The position numbers and the translations under genes are program-made. DNA of 64,000 bases from Lactifluus volemus (lineage: Eukaryota; Basidiomycota; Agaricomycetes; Russulales; Russulaceae): NCBI GenBank assembly GCA_022376515.1, contig WTXI01000021.1, positions 124,001 to 188,000 of the forward strand, read 5' to 3'. Below, piece by piece: positions 1-13,093 of the stretch (position 1 is its first letter; each line of letters opens with the position of its first letter). A model generated the notes under the pieces. It saw only the letters and a list, made by a program, of their open reading frames with translations, was not told the DNA's origin and ran no database searches.

Positions 1-734
1 CAACGATGTGTCCCGCGTCACAATCCAGTGGCAACTTCAGACCTCTCATGTCGCGTTGTTGATTGCTCCCAATGGCACGCGTGAGAAGGATACAATAATG
101 TTGGTAGTAGGCTAGTCGTGCCGGTGACCCTTATGGAAATAAGTCTGCTTCTTCGTTGGCAAAGTCGTTGACAGTGACCAGGGTAGCCATCACAACGAGG
201 CGCTTGCTTTGTATGTGCTGGACGGCGTGGAACGGGCCGTTTACTAGATATGTGCCGAAAAAAACCTTATTTCATTGAATAGCAAATCGTCATAGGCACA
301 GCACAGCAAGGGATCCACCTCTACCGTAATTTTGCAATTTGGGAAGGTTCAGGCGACCCACGTGTTCCGGATACAGTATCCACATTCCATGTGACCGCTA
401 TCTTCGCGATCCTCCGCCTGTGGAGTCCGCTTGTGGATCACGGATAAACGAAAATGTGCAGGACCGATAGTAGGAAATCGAGATGCCCTCGAGAGTGGCC
501 ACGGCCAAACTAATTCTCTCTGCTAGCGCTGTTGGTCTTTCTCCCACTCCTATCCGACCGGGGTCGCCGTCACCACGCAATTTTCCAACACTGCCCCACG
601 GATTTCAGGTGGCCACCCCACAGACTTTAAATTCATTTTATTCGACAACACTCAGCCGAACAGTAAACCGACTATCGCCCGCTTCTTTACCTCCCGAAAA
701 ACTTTGTCGTCATAATCATCATCACTCGACTTCA
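1..734. other. upstream region of the carbonic anhydrase gene, no gene seen
   Basis: I find no convincing coding unit. An open frame from 483 runs in phase into the carbonic anhydrase start at 735, but its residues (Ser/Pro/Thr-rich) look like translated leader. It could be an N-terminal targeting extension if transcription begins upstream of 483. Confidence 0.4.
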
Positions 735-1559
735 ATGGATCCAGCCCTCGCAAAAATTTTCTTATCCAACTCCCAGTGGCTTAAGGCCGTAAACGCGACA
801 GAGCCTGAGTTCTTCGAACAGTCGGCCAAGGGCCAGTCCCCCAAGGTGAGGGTATCTTCCTTCCCCCTCAATGTACCCATTTTTCAACTATATGCGTGCA
901 GATCCTCTGGCTTGGATGCTCAGATTCGCGTGTCCCGGAGAGCGTTATCACCGCTTCTCGACCGGGCGATATCTTCGTCCACCGTAACATCGCCAAGTGT
1001 GTTCCCCTCTTCCGCTATATCCCCCTCCAATATTTTTCGCCGGTATTAACGCGCATATACGTAACTTACAGCCAGGTTCATCCGGATGATGACAGCGTGC
1101 TCTCGGTAATCACTTTTGCCACCGCGGCAGTCGGCGTCGAGCACAGTACGTTTCTCCCCTTCACTACCCCACACCCCCATTTGACCGAACGACCGGGACC
1201 ATATGACAGTTCTGGTTGTCGGCCATACGAATTGCGGTGGTGCCATCGCATGTTTCGACGCGGCCAATACTCCGCCGAGTGAGCCGACGACGTCCCTTGG
1301 GCGCTGGCTCGCTCCGCTCACCGAGCACGTTCGCACGCTTAAACTTGAGGGTCTCTCCAAGTCCGAGGCATTGACGAAGATTGTCGAGGAGAGCGTGCGC
1401 GTGCAAGTTGCAAACGTCGCCAATTCCGCCCCCGTGCAAGCGGTGTGGGCAGCCGGGAAGAAAAACCTGTGGGTTCATGGACTCGTCTATGAGCTCGAAA
1501 CGGGCAATTTGAGGGATCTTGGCCTCACGCAGGGTGCTCCAAAGACGGAGAGTAAGTGA
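735..1559 (+). CDS. beta-class carbonic anhydrase
   Basis: Predicted zinc enzyme that interconverts CO2 and bicarbonate. Four exons join in phase: 735-845, 902-996, 1072-1145 and 1210-1559, giving 209 aa. Seen in the sequence: the beta-CA signature CSDSR (first zinc Cys plus the Asp-Arg pair) at the start of exon 2, RNIAN across the exon 2/3 junction, and [14 protein letters not shown] across the last junction with the zinc His and second zinc Cys. The length is normal for fungal cytosolic forms. I chose the ATG at 735 because the family usually begins with a short helix ahead of the first Cys motif. An in-frame ATG at 483 would add 84 residues and could be a mitochondrial presequence. The C-terminus after the family's conserved end is short, and no break is visible. 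Confidence 0.93.
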
Positions 1560-2822
1560 ATAAAGTTCAGTAGACGCCCGCTGGGATATCGGGAAGAACA
1601 AGCAAGGTGGCGAGCTAAATTGTAGATTCGTGATGCTATTAATAGAGCAGCTGGGCGTTTGTCGAGCTGAAATCGTATGTTTAGAGTGTTTCATTCGAAA
1701 TAATGAAACTGCCTTCCATCTCAGGAGCCTACTGTGGGCTATGGCCCTGTTTGCCTTGAATGCCCCGCGAAAGTTCTGCACTGCACATCTGAATAGTCAC
1801 GACTAGCTTGCAAGGTTCGAGAACCAGGACAAACTCACCTGTTCGGCAGCCCTACAAGGGCTGACAGCACTGAGTACATAGGATCCACTTACTTCTACGC
1901 TGCGTCTATCTATGCCCAACTTTCGCACGAGAGCGCCTCCTGTCTCATCGACTACTGGCAGGACGGATCACTAGCAGCACCCCAAGATCACAGACAAGTA
2001 GCAACTCTAGTGACGGTTTCCAGAGGTCAAGGAAAGCTGATGAGTTACATAATCCAAATCGATTCGGCGTTTCTGCCGATGATCACGGTCCCAATCAAAT
2101 CTTTAACTTATCCAGAGAAAGTCAGGTGTAATGAAACATAATTATCAGGCTTATAATGTCGCTGCAGAAAGCAACGTGAGAGGCCTGAAGAGTAAGCGAT
2201 CGCTCTGCGCCCGTCAAAAGGCGGTCGAACGGGTGACGAAATTCAGCATCACCGTTCTGCACAGTTGTTAGAATCTGCATTTATACACAAATAAGTTTAC
2301 ATATAATAACAAAGATGCTCTCAGCTACGTGCGCTGGCCGCACGTAGGTGTTGCCAATGTCCATATAGACAAAAGCGCTCAAGCTCAAGCGCAAGGACTA
2401 CCATGTCATATTTTCCTCTCCAGGGCCAGCCACTTATTCGTCCTTCAAAGGTCCCAGTCGTCGTACTCACGCAACGCTGTACGCAAAGCTTGGTGCGACT
2501 CCATCCTACTAGTAGCCCGAAGTGGTGGTCAAAAAAAGCGAATTTGTTACCGACTGATATGAACGGAAAACTCACCCTTTCACCATCGCCGTTCTGTATT
2601 GTCCCAACAACCTCCGGGCATGTTCCGTACAATCGTCGTGGAGCCACGAATATTGCCTGCTCCACTGTTTCTCACGCATACCCCCACAATAGACCTGTGC
2701 AGCTAGCGCACCGACATACTCACTTTCGTCGGCGAATCTTGTCGAATCTCGCCCTGTGTTTGTGGTGCGGAGCCCCCCCTGCCCGTACCCCCCTAAGTTC
2801 CTACTTGTGATACACCGAATGT
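1560..2822. other. intergenic, nothing recognised
   Basis: About 1.26 kb between the carbonic anhydrase gene and a minus-strand gene ending at 2823. Several overlapping short frames exist on both strands, but none shows family motifs or phase-consistent splicing. Confidence 0.4.
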
Positions 2823-3683
2823 TCAATTAGCTTCCAGCTGAACGTGATACAAGGGGACAACATACCCATTTTCGGGTGCTTGCTGTGATATTACGAGGTT
2901 ACTCAGGAGATCAACCAGATCGGGCTCCTCCTCTTGCTTGCTTTGCACTAGCATGGGTGCAAGTATTGCCAGAGCAAGGCTTAGCGAATCGCGCATACAT
3001 TTGACGTCGTCATTGGGAGGATTCAACACTTCGAGAAAGGTGTTGAACGAAGACTCGGGCACTTCGTCATCGTCTTCGAAACCCCTACGCCTTCTCACAT
3101 TTGCGAGGGACCCCCGGAGCCAAGACGGTATGAATTCCGTGATTCGAGACAATGACACGGCGCCGAGGATAGCTTGAGGCTGTACGATCTTGGCCACAAT
3201 GACTTCCTCAGCACTGTCCGCAAACCGATACGCTCTTCTGTGTTCTTCTCGTTCGGCTTGTAGGACTTCGGTTGCCAGCTTGGCTCGACCAACAAGTTCG
3301 GAGCTTTTAATCACGATCACCTGGAAGTCGTCCCGAAAGCCCATCGAAGTCAAAAGCTTCCACTTCCAAAGCACCCAAAGTAGATTCAACGTTAAGGAAA
3401 TGAAATGTGATGGTTGGCGATCTCTGTCGGCTATGGAATTGATGTGCCTTTGTATCAGCTCGACATCGTCCTCAACATCTATAAAGAACGATTGTTTGTT
3501 TTGGCTGAGCTCTTCCACGGCTCTCGAAAAGGAGCGCGGATCGAGAATCGATGCCGCGAGACGCTTGCGTCTCTCGTCGAACGATGTCGCATTAGCAGAC
3601 CTGCTATGAAGTCGGAAGAGGATTGACTGTGTGGGTCCGTTACAGATGTCGTCAAAGGTTTCCATACCGTACTTGGAGGGCAT
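2823..3683 (-). CDS. hypothetical protein, single exon, 286 aa
   Basis: I do not recognise this protein. It is an uninterrupted 286-codon frame beginning MPSKYGMETFDD with a true ATG at 3683. Its composition is protein-like: mixed hydrophobic/charged helices, a Leu/Trp-rich stretch in the middle (LLWVLWKWKLL, around residue 105), a charged EREEHRRAYRF segment, and acidic patches (EDDDEVPE, KQEEEPDLVDLL). No signal peptide or clear catalytic motif is visible. The absence of introns is unusual beside its neighbours and may indicate a retrocopy or a lineage-specific gene. It reads in the same direction as the NTase gene next to it. Confidence 0.5.
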   Translation of the reverse strand: MPSKYGMETFDDICNGPTQSILFRLHSRSANATSFDERRKRLAASILDPRSFSRAVEELSQNKQSFFIDVEDDVELIQRHINSIADRDRQPSHFISLTLNLLWVLWKWKLLTSMGFRDDFQVIVIKSSELVGRAKLATEVLQAEREEHRRAYRFADSAEEVIVAKIVQPQAILGAVSLSRITEFIPSWLRGSLANVRRRRGFEDDDEVPESSFNTFLEVLNPPNDDVKCMRDSLSLALAILAPMLVQSKQEEEPDLVDLLSNLVISQQAPENGYVVPLYHVQLEAN

Positions 3684-4678
3684 GGTAGTGCTCGTAGGAG
3701 GGATGCAAGTGCAGCTTGGTAGGGTTGCCAGGACAGTTTTAAAGGCACAGAAATGGCATCAAATAATACTTCAAGTTGTTATGCTTGGGACCCGGAGAAT
3801 CGCCTTTTTAGTCAGAACCATTCTGGCGGCAAATACAGGGTGACGTTGTCGTAAGTTGCCGACCTCGGACGTCGCTGGCCGACAATGCCGAGCGAACACA
3901 GACTCCGGATGAACACAAACATGATGACAGGCGTACGGAATAATTGTCCGTGTGGGAGTGGAAGAGGGTAAAGCTGCACTGGACGAGCGGGGCTATGTAT
4001 TTGGTTGTCAAGTCGCCTGATGCGAGAGCGGACAGAAGGCCAAAATGACCCATTTCAGATGCGCTTCTGGTTCCAGCTGAATACAGGATGAATTATCGTG
4101 GCGATGAGTAGGCCAAGAACTTTACTCGAAATGACTGGGATTGACTTGGTCGAGTCAGCAAGGGACACAGAGATTTTGTGATATTTGCATGGAGGGTCCT
4201 ATTCAGGAGTCATTGAAAGAAATTTTGATGTAACGTCTAGGATTCCACCCTAATAGCGACTAGGAGGACGTGGAGGTACTACGGCAGTGACTTCATGCAA
4301 GTATTAGTATGGGGCTTCTGTAGACCACATACCGATTGCTATGCACTCAACGTACTCAACTTCTGGCACCCAAACCGCTACAGATGGGTCGTCCGGGGTC
4401 GGAGCAAGAGACGAGAAAAATGTTAGACACCCTCGGATACTGGTAGTAGCCGCGGTCCAAAACCACATTATGTCCCCGCCGATTTTCCTCCACCAGTTGC
4501 AATGGGTGAGTGAACGAACGAGCTAGGAACAAACCTCCCGGGCTAGTAGCGCACAAGGTCCCAACTTGAAGTCACGTTCTGTGGCTAACCAAAAATAGCT
4601 TTGACTTGGACTATATATAACACACTTTGAGCAGTGTGCACTCTTACTACTAGTACATCAGACACGACTTTTTTTATT
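3684..4678. other. intergenic, nothing recognised
   Basis: About 1 kb between two minus-strand genes. Short open frames lack motifs and conflict with each other. An AT-rich tract (tatatataacac) near 4612 lies just past the 3' end of the NTase gene and is not obviously a promoter for anything. Confidence 0.4.
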
Positions 4679-5419
4679 TCAAACGGGAAAGTCGAGGGCT
4701 CTCCATTGAGGGCGCATACCGTGGAGGTTTATGAAGCTCCGCGCGAGGCCGAGTGCACGGTCCATAAATTGTTGAGAATGTTTGTAGGCCTCCTCGTCGT
4801 ACGAGACGTTCTCCTCCTCCGCGGATTCCAGCAGTGCGCATATGTCGGATACATCGTCGTCCTCCTTGGCGCGAAGGTCTGCGCGAGGGGATTTGCGATG
4901 GTCCCGCCAACCCTGGGTTTTCAGGACCAGTAAAACAAAGATAGGCATGACGGGGATATCGTTGATAATCTCTACGTCGGAACTAAGGATGTCTGGCAGT
5001 CTGAGTTTGCCAGTGGGTGCGACCAGGATATCGACCTTGACGCAACGGTCCTCGACAGTCCATCCAGGAAGCCGGCAGTAAAGTTTGTTATACGTTGCCC
5101 CAGGTATTCTGGATGGTTCGAGAAAGTAGCGATCATCTTCTCTCACGATCGTTTCTTTTATATCTTCTGGGTCGAGTTGCTCCCATTCATTTGAGACGAG
5201 AATATCAATGTCCTGCGTGATTTCAAGCTCTTCAGCCGAGGAGACCGGAACACTGGTTGCGGCACACACGTTGGGGGTACGTTCGATATGGGCCCAGAGA
5301 GCGCAGGCGGCACTGCCAAAAAGGCAGACGTCGGACGTGATGTGGGATTCGATGATGTTGGTCGTGCGACGAGCAATGGTCCAAATCTCCTTTGCAGTTG
5401 GGGGGCCAGTAGGCCGCAT
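4679..5419 (-). CDS. nucleotidyltransferase-fold protein, copy 1
   Basis: First of three paralogues in this window. Reading from ATG 5419, exon 1 is 5270-5419 (50 codons) and exon 2 is 4679-5212. Between them lies a 57-bp GT..AG segment (5213-5269) at the same position as the unambiguous intron of copy 3. Its length is a multiple of three and it has no stop, so the frame stays open either way (227 aa spliced, 246 aa unspliced). Spliced, the protein has FGSAACALW followed 14 residues after the GS by DIDILV, then RCVKVDILV. This matches the G-S, D-x-D and third carboxylate pattern of the pol-beta-like NTase superfamily. Known: such folds transfer nucleotides to proteins, RNA or small molecules. 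The substrate here is unknown. The shared C-terminal end, F-P-V stop, is conserved in all three copies. Confidence 0.72.
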   Translation of the reverse strand: MRPTGPPTAKEIWTIARRTTNIIESHITSDVCLFGSAACALWAHIERTPNVCAATSVPVSSAEELEITQDIDILVSNEWEQLDPEDIKETIVREDDRYFLEPSRIPGATYNKLYCRLPGWTVEDRCVKVDILVAPTGKLRLPDILSSDVEIINDIPVMPIFVLLVLKTQGWRDHRKSPRADLRAKEDDDVSDICALLESAEEENVSYDEEAYKHSQQFMDRALGLARSFINLHGMRPQWRALDFPV

Positions 5420-5712
5420 CTTGTCGAGTGTCTGGTGGTGAAAGTGGGGGATGAGAGAAGGGATAGGACAGCAGCTCCTGCCTCTCCGCAGTATGGCCCC
5501 AAGTTACGGGTACGTGTGCGAGGATTGTCCTGTACAAAGGACAATGCCAACATGTTGAGAACAATGTAGAATAACTATCCTCACCTCAGAATTTCGTGCA
5601 CTAGCTTGCACAGAACTGAAGGAGCGAAGGGTCAAAACCACGAATATAAAGGGCCCAAAGGCCATTACGAGAAAATGGTAAGGTAATTGATTACTAACGC
5701 GTGCACACCCGC

Positions 5713-5719
5713 ACTAGCG
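5713..5719 (+). repeat. left target-site duplication of the outer KDZ element
   Basis: ACTAGCG lies immediately before the terminal CACCTGTAGC. The same seven bases follow the opposite terminus at 28900-28906. This defines the outer element's boundaries. Confidence 0.9.
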
Positions 5720-7380
5720 CACCTGTAGCACGAACCGAACTTATCGGCTTAGATACGTGCACACGTGGGTCTCCACCCACCTAAGTGGCCCTTTTTCTGG
5801 CTCAACGCTTCATCCATGGATTGGCCCTGTCAGTCCTTCCTTAATGGGACACTCTATCTCGACGCATCTTCGTCTCCTTTGTCATCCTCATCCATGATGC
5901 CCACTGGTTCTTCCCCATTGGGACGGCCGTTGTCAACACCGCCTTCCTCAGCGTCTTCCCCCGCCCCTGTCTTAATTGGGCTTCTCGCGCCTCTAAGCCC
6001 TTCATCCATCAAGTCCAGTTGACAATCCCTTCTCGTCATGTGCATCCATCTGGGCCATACTGGGTCCCTCTTCTGGTCAGCCCTGCCATCCTCAGCGTCT
6101 GCCCCCGCCCCTGTCCTAACTGGGTTTATCGCGCCCCTAGCTTCTTCATCCATCAAGTCCAGTTTACTATCCATTCTCGCTTCCCTCGTCCATAAAACCC
6201 ATCCCCTTTCCCTGTTCCGTCTACTCATCCATCTAGGCCACGCGTAGTCCTCGTCTCGGCTAACTGCATCCACCTAGCCCACGTGTCCTGTCAGTGTTGG
6301 TATTCTCGTCCATCTCGTCCATCTCGTCCACCTCGTCCACCCCCCATCTTTCCTTTGTCTGCTCATCCATCTGGCCCATCCCTTGTGTTGTTTTTGGCTT
6401 TCTCGTCCAGCAAGTCCATCCCCCTCCTCTCTTTCCATCTACTCATCCATCTAGGCCACGCGTAGTCCTCGTGTCGGCTAATTGCATCCACTGAGTCCAC
6501 ATGTCGTGCCATTTTTGGTGATCTTGCCCATCTCGTCCACCTCGTCTACCCCTCTTTCCTTTGTCTGCTCATCCATGTAGCCCATGTCCCTTGTATCTTT
6601 TTGGCCTTCTCGTCCAGCAAGTCCATCCCCCTCCTCTCTTTCCATCTGCTCATCCATCTAGGCCACGCGTAGTCCTCGTGTCGGCTAATTGCATCCATCT
6701 AGTCCACGTGCCCTGTCATATTTAAGACTCGTCCATCCCGTCCATCCCCCATCTTCCCTATCGTCTACTCATCCATCTAATCCACGTTCCTTATGTCGTT
6801 TTTGGCCTTCTCGTCCAGCAAGTCCACCGCCCTCCTCTCTTTCCATCTACTCATCCATCTAGGCCACAAGTAGTCCTCGTGTCGGGCAATTGCATCCACC
6901 TAGTCCACGTGTCGTACCATTTTCGGTGATCTCGTCCATCTCGTCCATCCCATCCAGCAAGTCCATTCCCCATCTTTCCTTCTGTCCGCTCATCCATCTC
7001 GCCCATGTCCCTTGTGTCTTTTTGGGCCTTCTCGTCCAGCTTGTCCATCCCCTTCCTCTCTTTCCGTCTACTCATCCATCTAGGCCACGCGTAGTCCTCG
7101 TTTCGGCTAATTGCATCCATCTAGTCCACGTGCCCTGTCATATTTGACACTCTCATCCGCTCGTCCAGTAAGTCCATCCCCTTCCTCCCTCTCCATCTAC
7201 TCATCCATCTAGGCCACGCGTATTCCTCGTTTCGGCTAATTGCATCCACCTAGTCCACATGTCGTGCCGTTTTCGGTGATCTCGTCCATCTCGTCCACCT
7301 CCCTTTCACTTATATCATTTGGTCGTCCATCTAGCCCACGTTCATTGTGTTGTTTTCGGCTTTCTCTCAACTAATTGGCC
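5720..7380. repeat. terminal inverted repeat and subterminal minisatellite, left end of E2
   Basis: After the terminus comes a short hairpin (TGGGTCTCCACCCA) and then about six irregular units of roughly 130-220 bp. Each contains a variant of taggccacgcgtagtcctcg followed by ggctaattgcatccacctag, near 6235, 6453, 6660, 6865, 7081 and 7213. Short repeats of TCGTCCATC fill the spacers. Open frames here are low-complexity translations of the repeat. In related transposons such subterminal repeats serve as transposase binding sites; that role is inferred here. Confidence 0.85.
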
Positions 7381-7537
7381 AGTCTCGGCCTGAGCCTGGT
7401 TCATATGGTGTGTCATCCACTTCATCTGTTACGCTTACCGCGTTTGATACCACCGATTCAGATCCCTTTCCCAACTACGATATATTTTTCCTCGAATAGA
7501 CAATGGTTTTGTTTTCCCTATGCATGTGATTGTGTGA

Positions 7538-10500
7538 CTATGAGTATTCATCGACACTACTAAGGTTTCCGAGGAAATCGTTGACCCTATCCAGCTCCTC
7601 ACTTAGGAGGTCATCCTCTTCAACATCGGGTCTTTCTTGATCTTGGATAATAGACAACTCAGCCACCTCTCCATCATAACCTAAACCTGATGGTATGTTA
7701 CTCGAAGAATATGCCGACAGATCGGATGAGATAGAGGGATCGCGGGGGCCAGTGTAGTGTGCGAGTTGTTGGATTTGATAGATCCGCTCTCGATGAGCCA
7801 CATTCTGTCTTAAGCGGCGTGCGAGCATCTCTTCGACTTCGACTGTAAGTAGTGAGTGACTCTCTTGAAGACGCACGATGCAGTTCTTGAGCGTGATTTC
7901 CTCATGGGACATCCAATCCACAAGGCGTGCAACCTCCACATTAAGGCGGGATTGTTCTTCTTTTGCTCGCTCGAGCTTGAGGTTGTGCACGCTTGCCTGT
8001 CGGTTCGCCGCATCTGCCCATGGTTGACAACGGATGTCTTCCCGGCACTCCCGAAGCAACTCAAATTCAACAAGACTATCGTAAGTTGAGATGTTCTTCC
8101 ACTCGAGCTGAGGACGGCCAAGCGTTGCCGCTGCCTCGTTAAACTTCTTCAGCACCCTCTGAATAGCCTTGCAACGCGTCTTGAGTGACTTATTGATATG
8201 CATACGTAGCTTATATCCTGAAAGGACCATTAATAAAGTGCCAGATACACCAGAGATATAATGGCACCAGTTCCGGATAGTCCCATCTTGTGTAGTTCGA
8301 AAAGGCGAGCAACGACAAGGCCTTCAAGTCGGGTAAGCGCTTTCTGGTAGTCCCGAGTGGCAAAGTATTTGGATGCCATCTGCCATTCAGGCATGTCAGG
8401 CGTCCACCTTTTTGTAATGCTATACGTGTTCTCGAAAACGTGAAGTATGTCTTGTATACGTTGGTAGTTTTCAAAAGCGTGCTGCTGTAGGATCTCTGCC
8501 CGCTCATGCATTACTGACTGGGTGGGGACATTGAGTGTGCAGTAAGCGACAGCATCTTCGTGCGCTTCCCTAGTAATCGGCTGAATGGTTGGCGAATCAT
8601 GATATTGTATGACATCGTAGTGACTTACTTTGCCTTCTGATGCATAATGAGCCGTTGTATGTATTCGCAAGCAAACTCTTCGTCAGGAGACTCCCCTCTG
8701 CGTGAAAGTAGGTACTGTCGCTCAGTTTCTAGGTGTCGGTGATAATCCGTGTCTTTGGGTAGTTTTCCGGACTGAAACTCCGCGATCACACCGGGGAGCT
8801 CTTCGAGTAGCTGATTCACCTGCTTATAGTTTCCCAGAAGAAATGTAGCTATGATAATGTGAATATTGACCTGCGCGCATATGTTACTACATACATAACT
8901 CCTGATATTTGTCGTCGTCGTGTTGTCTAGCGTACAAGTCAATGGCTTGAAGGCGGTGGAACCGGGACGCATGGCGTGTGGTATTTGCGAGTCCATTGAA
9001 CGACGCAAAAATGCGCTCTGCTGTCTCAAGATCCTCGATCCCAAAACCTGTGACATAGAGCGGGTGAAAGGAAAGTTGGCACAGTCGCTTATGAGCATAT
9101 CCATGGAATGCAGGGACTACAAGGCGGAGATTCTTGTCGCGTGCCTTTTGAGCGATGGAACTTTTGGCTATCGTGGCTGAGAATGAGCAGCCGATGTCGT
9201 AGCCAATCCCTAATCTGTCATCGAAAACGTCGAGTGCCTGGTTTATGGTCGCCAGAGGATATTTAGCACTACGTAGTACCAGTCAAGATACTTCATGATA
9301 ACTTGAACAAGTCATACTTACAGTTCGCCGCTTTCAATCATGTCAACAATCCACCAGATGAGGCCGTGACGACAGGCAGAAAGAAATATCCCTGTCTCTC
9401 GATAGATAGACCACATGCGCTTCAGGTTATCGCTTTGCGCTGCCTTCCAGCGTTCTGTACAAGTGCCGTCTGTATCGCCATCTGCAGGCGTTGCTTCCTC
9501 GACATCTCTAGACCAAGAAGGCGTTTCCGTGTCAGTTCCCTCACGTAGGCCACCATGATTTGTCTGCGTTGCATGCTAAGTTAAGAGTGGACTCGAAGTG
9601 TAGTATGCTGTAACAACACCTGTTTAGACTTTTGCGGCCTCGGTTTGACGTCATATTTGAACTGATTCACAGTGTCTTCAGCAATATAATAATCACTAAC
9701 AAAGGTCCTTGGATCAGTGTTGAGGCCTTCACGAAATCAAGCACGCTTCAATGACTGATTTCCATCAAGGACACCAATTAGGGACACAGGCAAAGGCGTC
9801 TCCCCCGGAACCTTGTGTTGGCAGCAAGGACAAGAATGCCTTGCTCGCCAATGTGGGCTTGTCCTTCCAAGAGCCTCATGGACCCGCACATCAACGCCTC
9901 GCAAGATCTTGAGGTAAACATCAAATGTCTCTGAGAAGTACTGCCAGTATTTGCTATGATATGTTATCTGTACTTGTGTTAAATTAAAAGCGAGACGCGA
10001 GCAAGTATGAACTCACATTGTGGTAATCACACAGGGTCCGAACCCACGCCTGGATGCTGAGACGAGGTTGGCGCACACGCAGCCGACGATAAAGCTCCAG
10101 AGTGCGCAATGAGATCACAAATGAAACCCGAGTTGGTGCAGAACTGAGGCACCCTTGCAACAAAAGGTTCGTGTTTGGGTACATGCACCCAGGGAGCTGC
10201 AGAAATAGGTGACTCTCTGAGAAGTCTATACATACACTGTCAGTACCGGGCTAGCAGCAGGATGGCATACATGCCCAACCACAAACACATACCATATACA
10301 TCGAACAACAGTAGTGTAAATGTTTCAGCTGTACCAGACGCTTGATCGTCTTCGAGTCTACCCCCGGAGCGTTTGTATTGAAGAAAGCTGTCAATCAGCG
10401 ATGGGAGTTGAGCGTCCCACTTGGATTGGACGCTCTGGATGCGTGCCGACCATGTCTGTACATTGCGGCGTTTGCGTGACCTGTAGCTGCACAATGTTTT

Positions 10501-10936
10501 AGTTGATAAGATTCGGCATTGACTTTGACACTTACAGTCCAATATACTCTTCAAAGTGTTCTGACTCGAGCCCCTCACCAGACACTTGAACCTCCATGTC
10601 GAGAGGGTTGTTGTGCCACTCGTCATCAACCCACCCATCTTCATCTCCCTTTGGATCACTGTTGCTGCCTGAGATCTGATCCAGTGCCCGCTTTTTACCT
10701 GCAGGTAAGCCTTGTGCAGGCTTAGCACACTTCAAGTTGTGTCAACATAGTTTATCAAACTCACGTGCATTCATCGCCTTAGCGCGGTCTGAAAATATGG
10801 CCCCCAAAGCCTTTTGTTTTGCCTTGGTCATTAGCTCACCTCGAAGGCTTGCAACATTTTCAAGCGCGGGCCCGACATGTGCGCGTCTGCGGTAACCAGT
10901 GGGGGCGATATGAACCTTAACACGTCCTTTTGGCAT
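7538..10936 (-). pseudogene. KDZ transposase gene of E2, interrupted by an in-frame TGA
   Basis: Mirror copy of the gene at 22103-25501 with the same ten-exon structure (coordinate = 33039 minus the other). Two of the three base differences fall within it. One changes a Val/Ala codon in the LRTLEL region (10117); the other is at 8275, at the end of exon 9. The stop codon TGA lies at 9737-9739 (read on the minus strand), directly after the DGNQSLKRA segment, exactly as in the inner copy. Domain content and motifs are described for the inner gene. Confidence 0.88.
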
Positions 10937-13093
10937 GCTTGGAGGTTGTGGGAAAGAGGATCAACGAACTGGAAACAGCCGCCAAAAGTCATTACAGATT
11001 TAGGGCGTCCGCGCTAAACTCCAAGTCGTCCCGATTTGAGCGCCCCTAGTGGTCTGGGTGGATGATTATAGATTTCGGATACCAGTGGTGTCTAGGGTCA
11101 TCACAATTGCATTCAGTGCTCACCAGCTTCATCAAGCGGAGCTAATGTACTAGCAGTGCCGATGTCCAATGTGTCTAAGCTGCATCATGACTCGGAGGCA
11201 TCAAGAGAGGCAATGAAAGCATACTGTGTTCGCCTGCTAGTGATTTCGAGGCTCAAACTCATTAGCAGATGAACAAAGTATGCTTCGAGGTTTGACAAGT
11301 AAGAGAGAGAAAGAAGGGAGCAGTGGAAAAGGAGAAGGAAATCATCAAGGACCTCAAAGCAAGGTGAGAACGAGTCTGAGGCAAGATGAGGCAAAACGAG
11401 ATGATTTTGAGAACAAAAGCTAAGTAAAAAGACGTGTCGAAAACAGTGAGTTGGTAAGGGAGCAAACCAAACGGGCACAAAAGCGTCGGACAAGGTAAGG
11501 AGGAGGCATTGGAAGTGAGACGAAGAAACGGGAACGAACACGAGGCTCTCTCAGGGTGTAAAGGTACAAAGGGATCTAAAAGCAAGGCCGAGATGTATGG
11601 GTTCACGGGATGCTTGGCCCATTGCTTGCGCCCTCTCCGAAAGAGAGTTAGTCCATTAGACTAAGGTCTAGGCACGGCACGAGACACAGAACACAGTCCG
11701 GGACTGGGAGTACAAAGGGGAAACGCAGAGGCGGGGACGTTACCGCCGTACTGAGCGAACGAAGAAAGACACAAGACAATCTAAGATGAAACGGGAAACC
11801 GAGTCACACAAGGCACATCAGAAACACGAAGGAGAGAAAGAGACAGATCGAGGCCGCAGTAGATGGGCCTATTGTCAAGGCATAAGAGCGTCGTGGCCGA
11901 AATGGCACCGTGAATGAGACGATAAGGACACTGGTGACTCGGACTCGGAGCCAGGAGTTTGTGAACGACTCAAACGAGAGAGTATTTATGGCGAGGATGA
12001 TAATAGATTGTGCATTTGTGATCATCATCATGATGAACACATTGCCCAGATGTGAGGTCCGCTGCCAAGAATGTCTCAGATTGCGTCGATCCCACATAAA
12101 TCGACTAGATCGCGGCTTTTGGGCTTCCACTCTCTGGGCGCTATAAATATACAAGAATACTTAATCTATATGTCTATGTGATACTATTGTTCTGTCTCTT
12201 ATATGTGGCTGAATCGTATGCTATCTCAAATATTTACTCGATAATGTGCCAGACTGCTTAGATAACAGAAAGATCTATGCCGATCTCCTCACAGAAATGT
12301 TCTTTTTGTTTGAAACTCTCACATGATGTAGGGAGATAAAAGTTATGATACTCTGTTTAAAATAAAATTGTGGATATGTGTGGAAGGTGTACGATCTGCA
12401 GAACATTCATTATGGGAGGACCTAGACACATCCATCTGACGCGTCAAGCGCATTAAGTCTCGAGTTTCGCTTTGCACCGGTTTCACAAATAACACACTGT
12501 GAGTGTGATAACACCAGATTCTGAAGCCTCACCTTCGACTTCTGTATGAGGAACTATACAAGTAACTGCACAGTGCATCTTCTTGTACACCCACACTAGC
12601 TTATTCCTCCTCTCCTTAATTCAATTGTTCTGGCACACCGTCATCACAGCACTTATGTCACGTCATTGCCAACACCACTCGTGCTTGACTTGCATAGATC
12701 CCGGCTATTCACGCATTGACTCAAGGTGATGACCCACGCCTCCCTCAAGATCATCTCATACGGCACTCGGAGCCCCCCTGTCTGATATGGTGAGGCGATT
12801 GAGATGTTAATGGATGATACAAGAGACGCTGACTCGGGTGGAATGGCTGATTCGAGCAGAACGGCATCCAGTGAGGTGTAGACAAAAAATGTATTGTATG
12901 GAATTTTGTGATTACTTTTCATCAAACAACACTCAAAGTTTCTGAATTCACACATGACGCAAAGACAAGAAATTTAATCTGTGATATAACACAACACAAT
13001 GACAAGAAAGTGTTAGCATGATGCAACGACAAGAAAGTTACGGTACATCGTTGGAACAGTCCACTGGCACCACCCCTAGCCCGGAATGGTCAA
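10937..13093. other. non-coding interval inside E2
   Basis: About 2.2 kb between the transposase gene and the truncated accessory gene, mirror of 19946-22102. It holds a purine-rich strand (11180-11600) that produces long but compositionally biased frames, and near 12965-13045 a few repeats of the type tttcttgtcNttgc. I see no gene. Confidence 0.45.

Noticed and set aside
483..734. 84-residue N-terminal extension of the carbonic anhydrase
   Set aside because: In frame, but low-complexity and lacking a clear amphipathic presequence. Kept only as an alternative start.
5760..7380. Several open frames of 60-140 codons within the subterminal repeats (also in the other three copies)
   Set aside because: They translate the minisatellite unit repeatedly (HPSRPRVVLVSANCIH-like on one strand, RWMSRRxERxG on the other) and exist on both strands. 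No start context, splicing or family resemblance.
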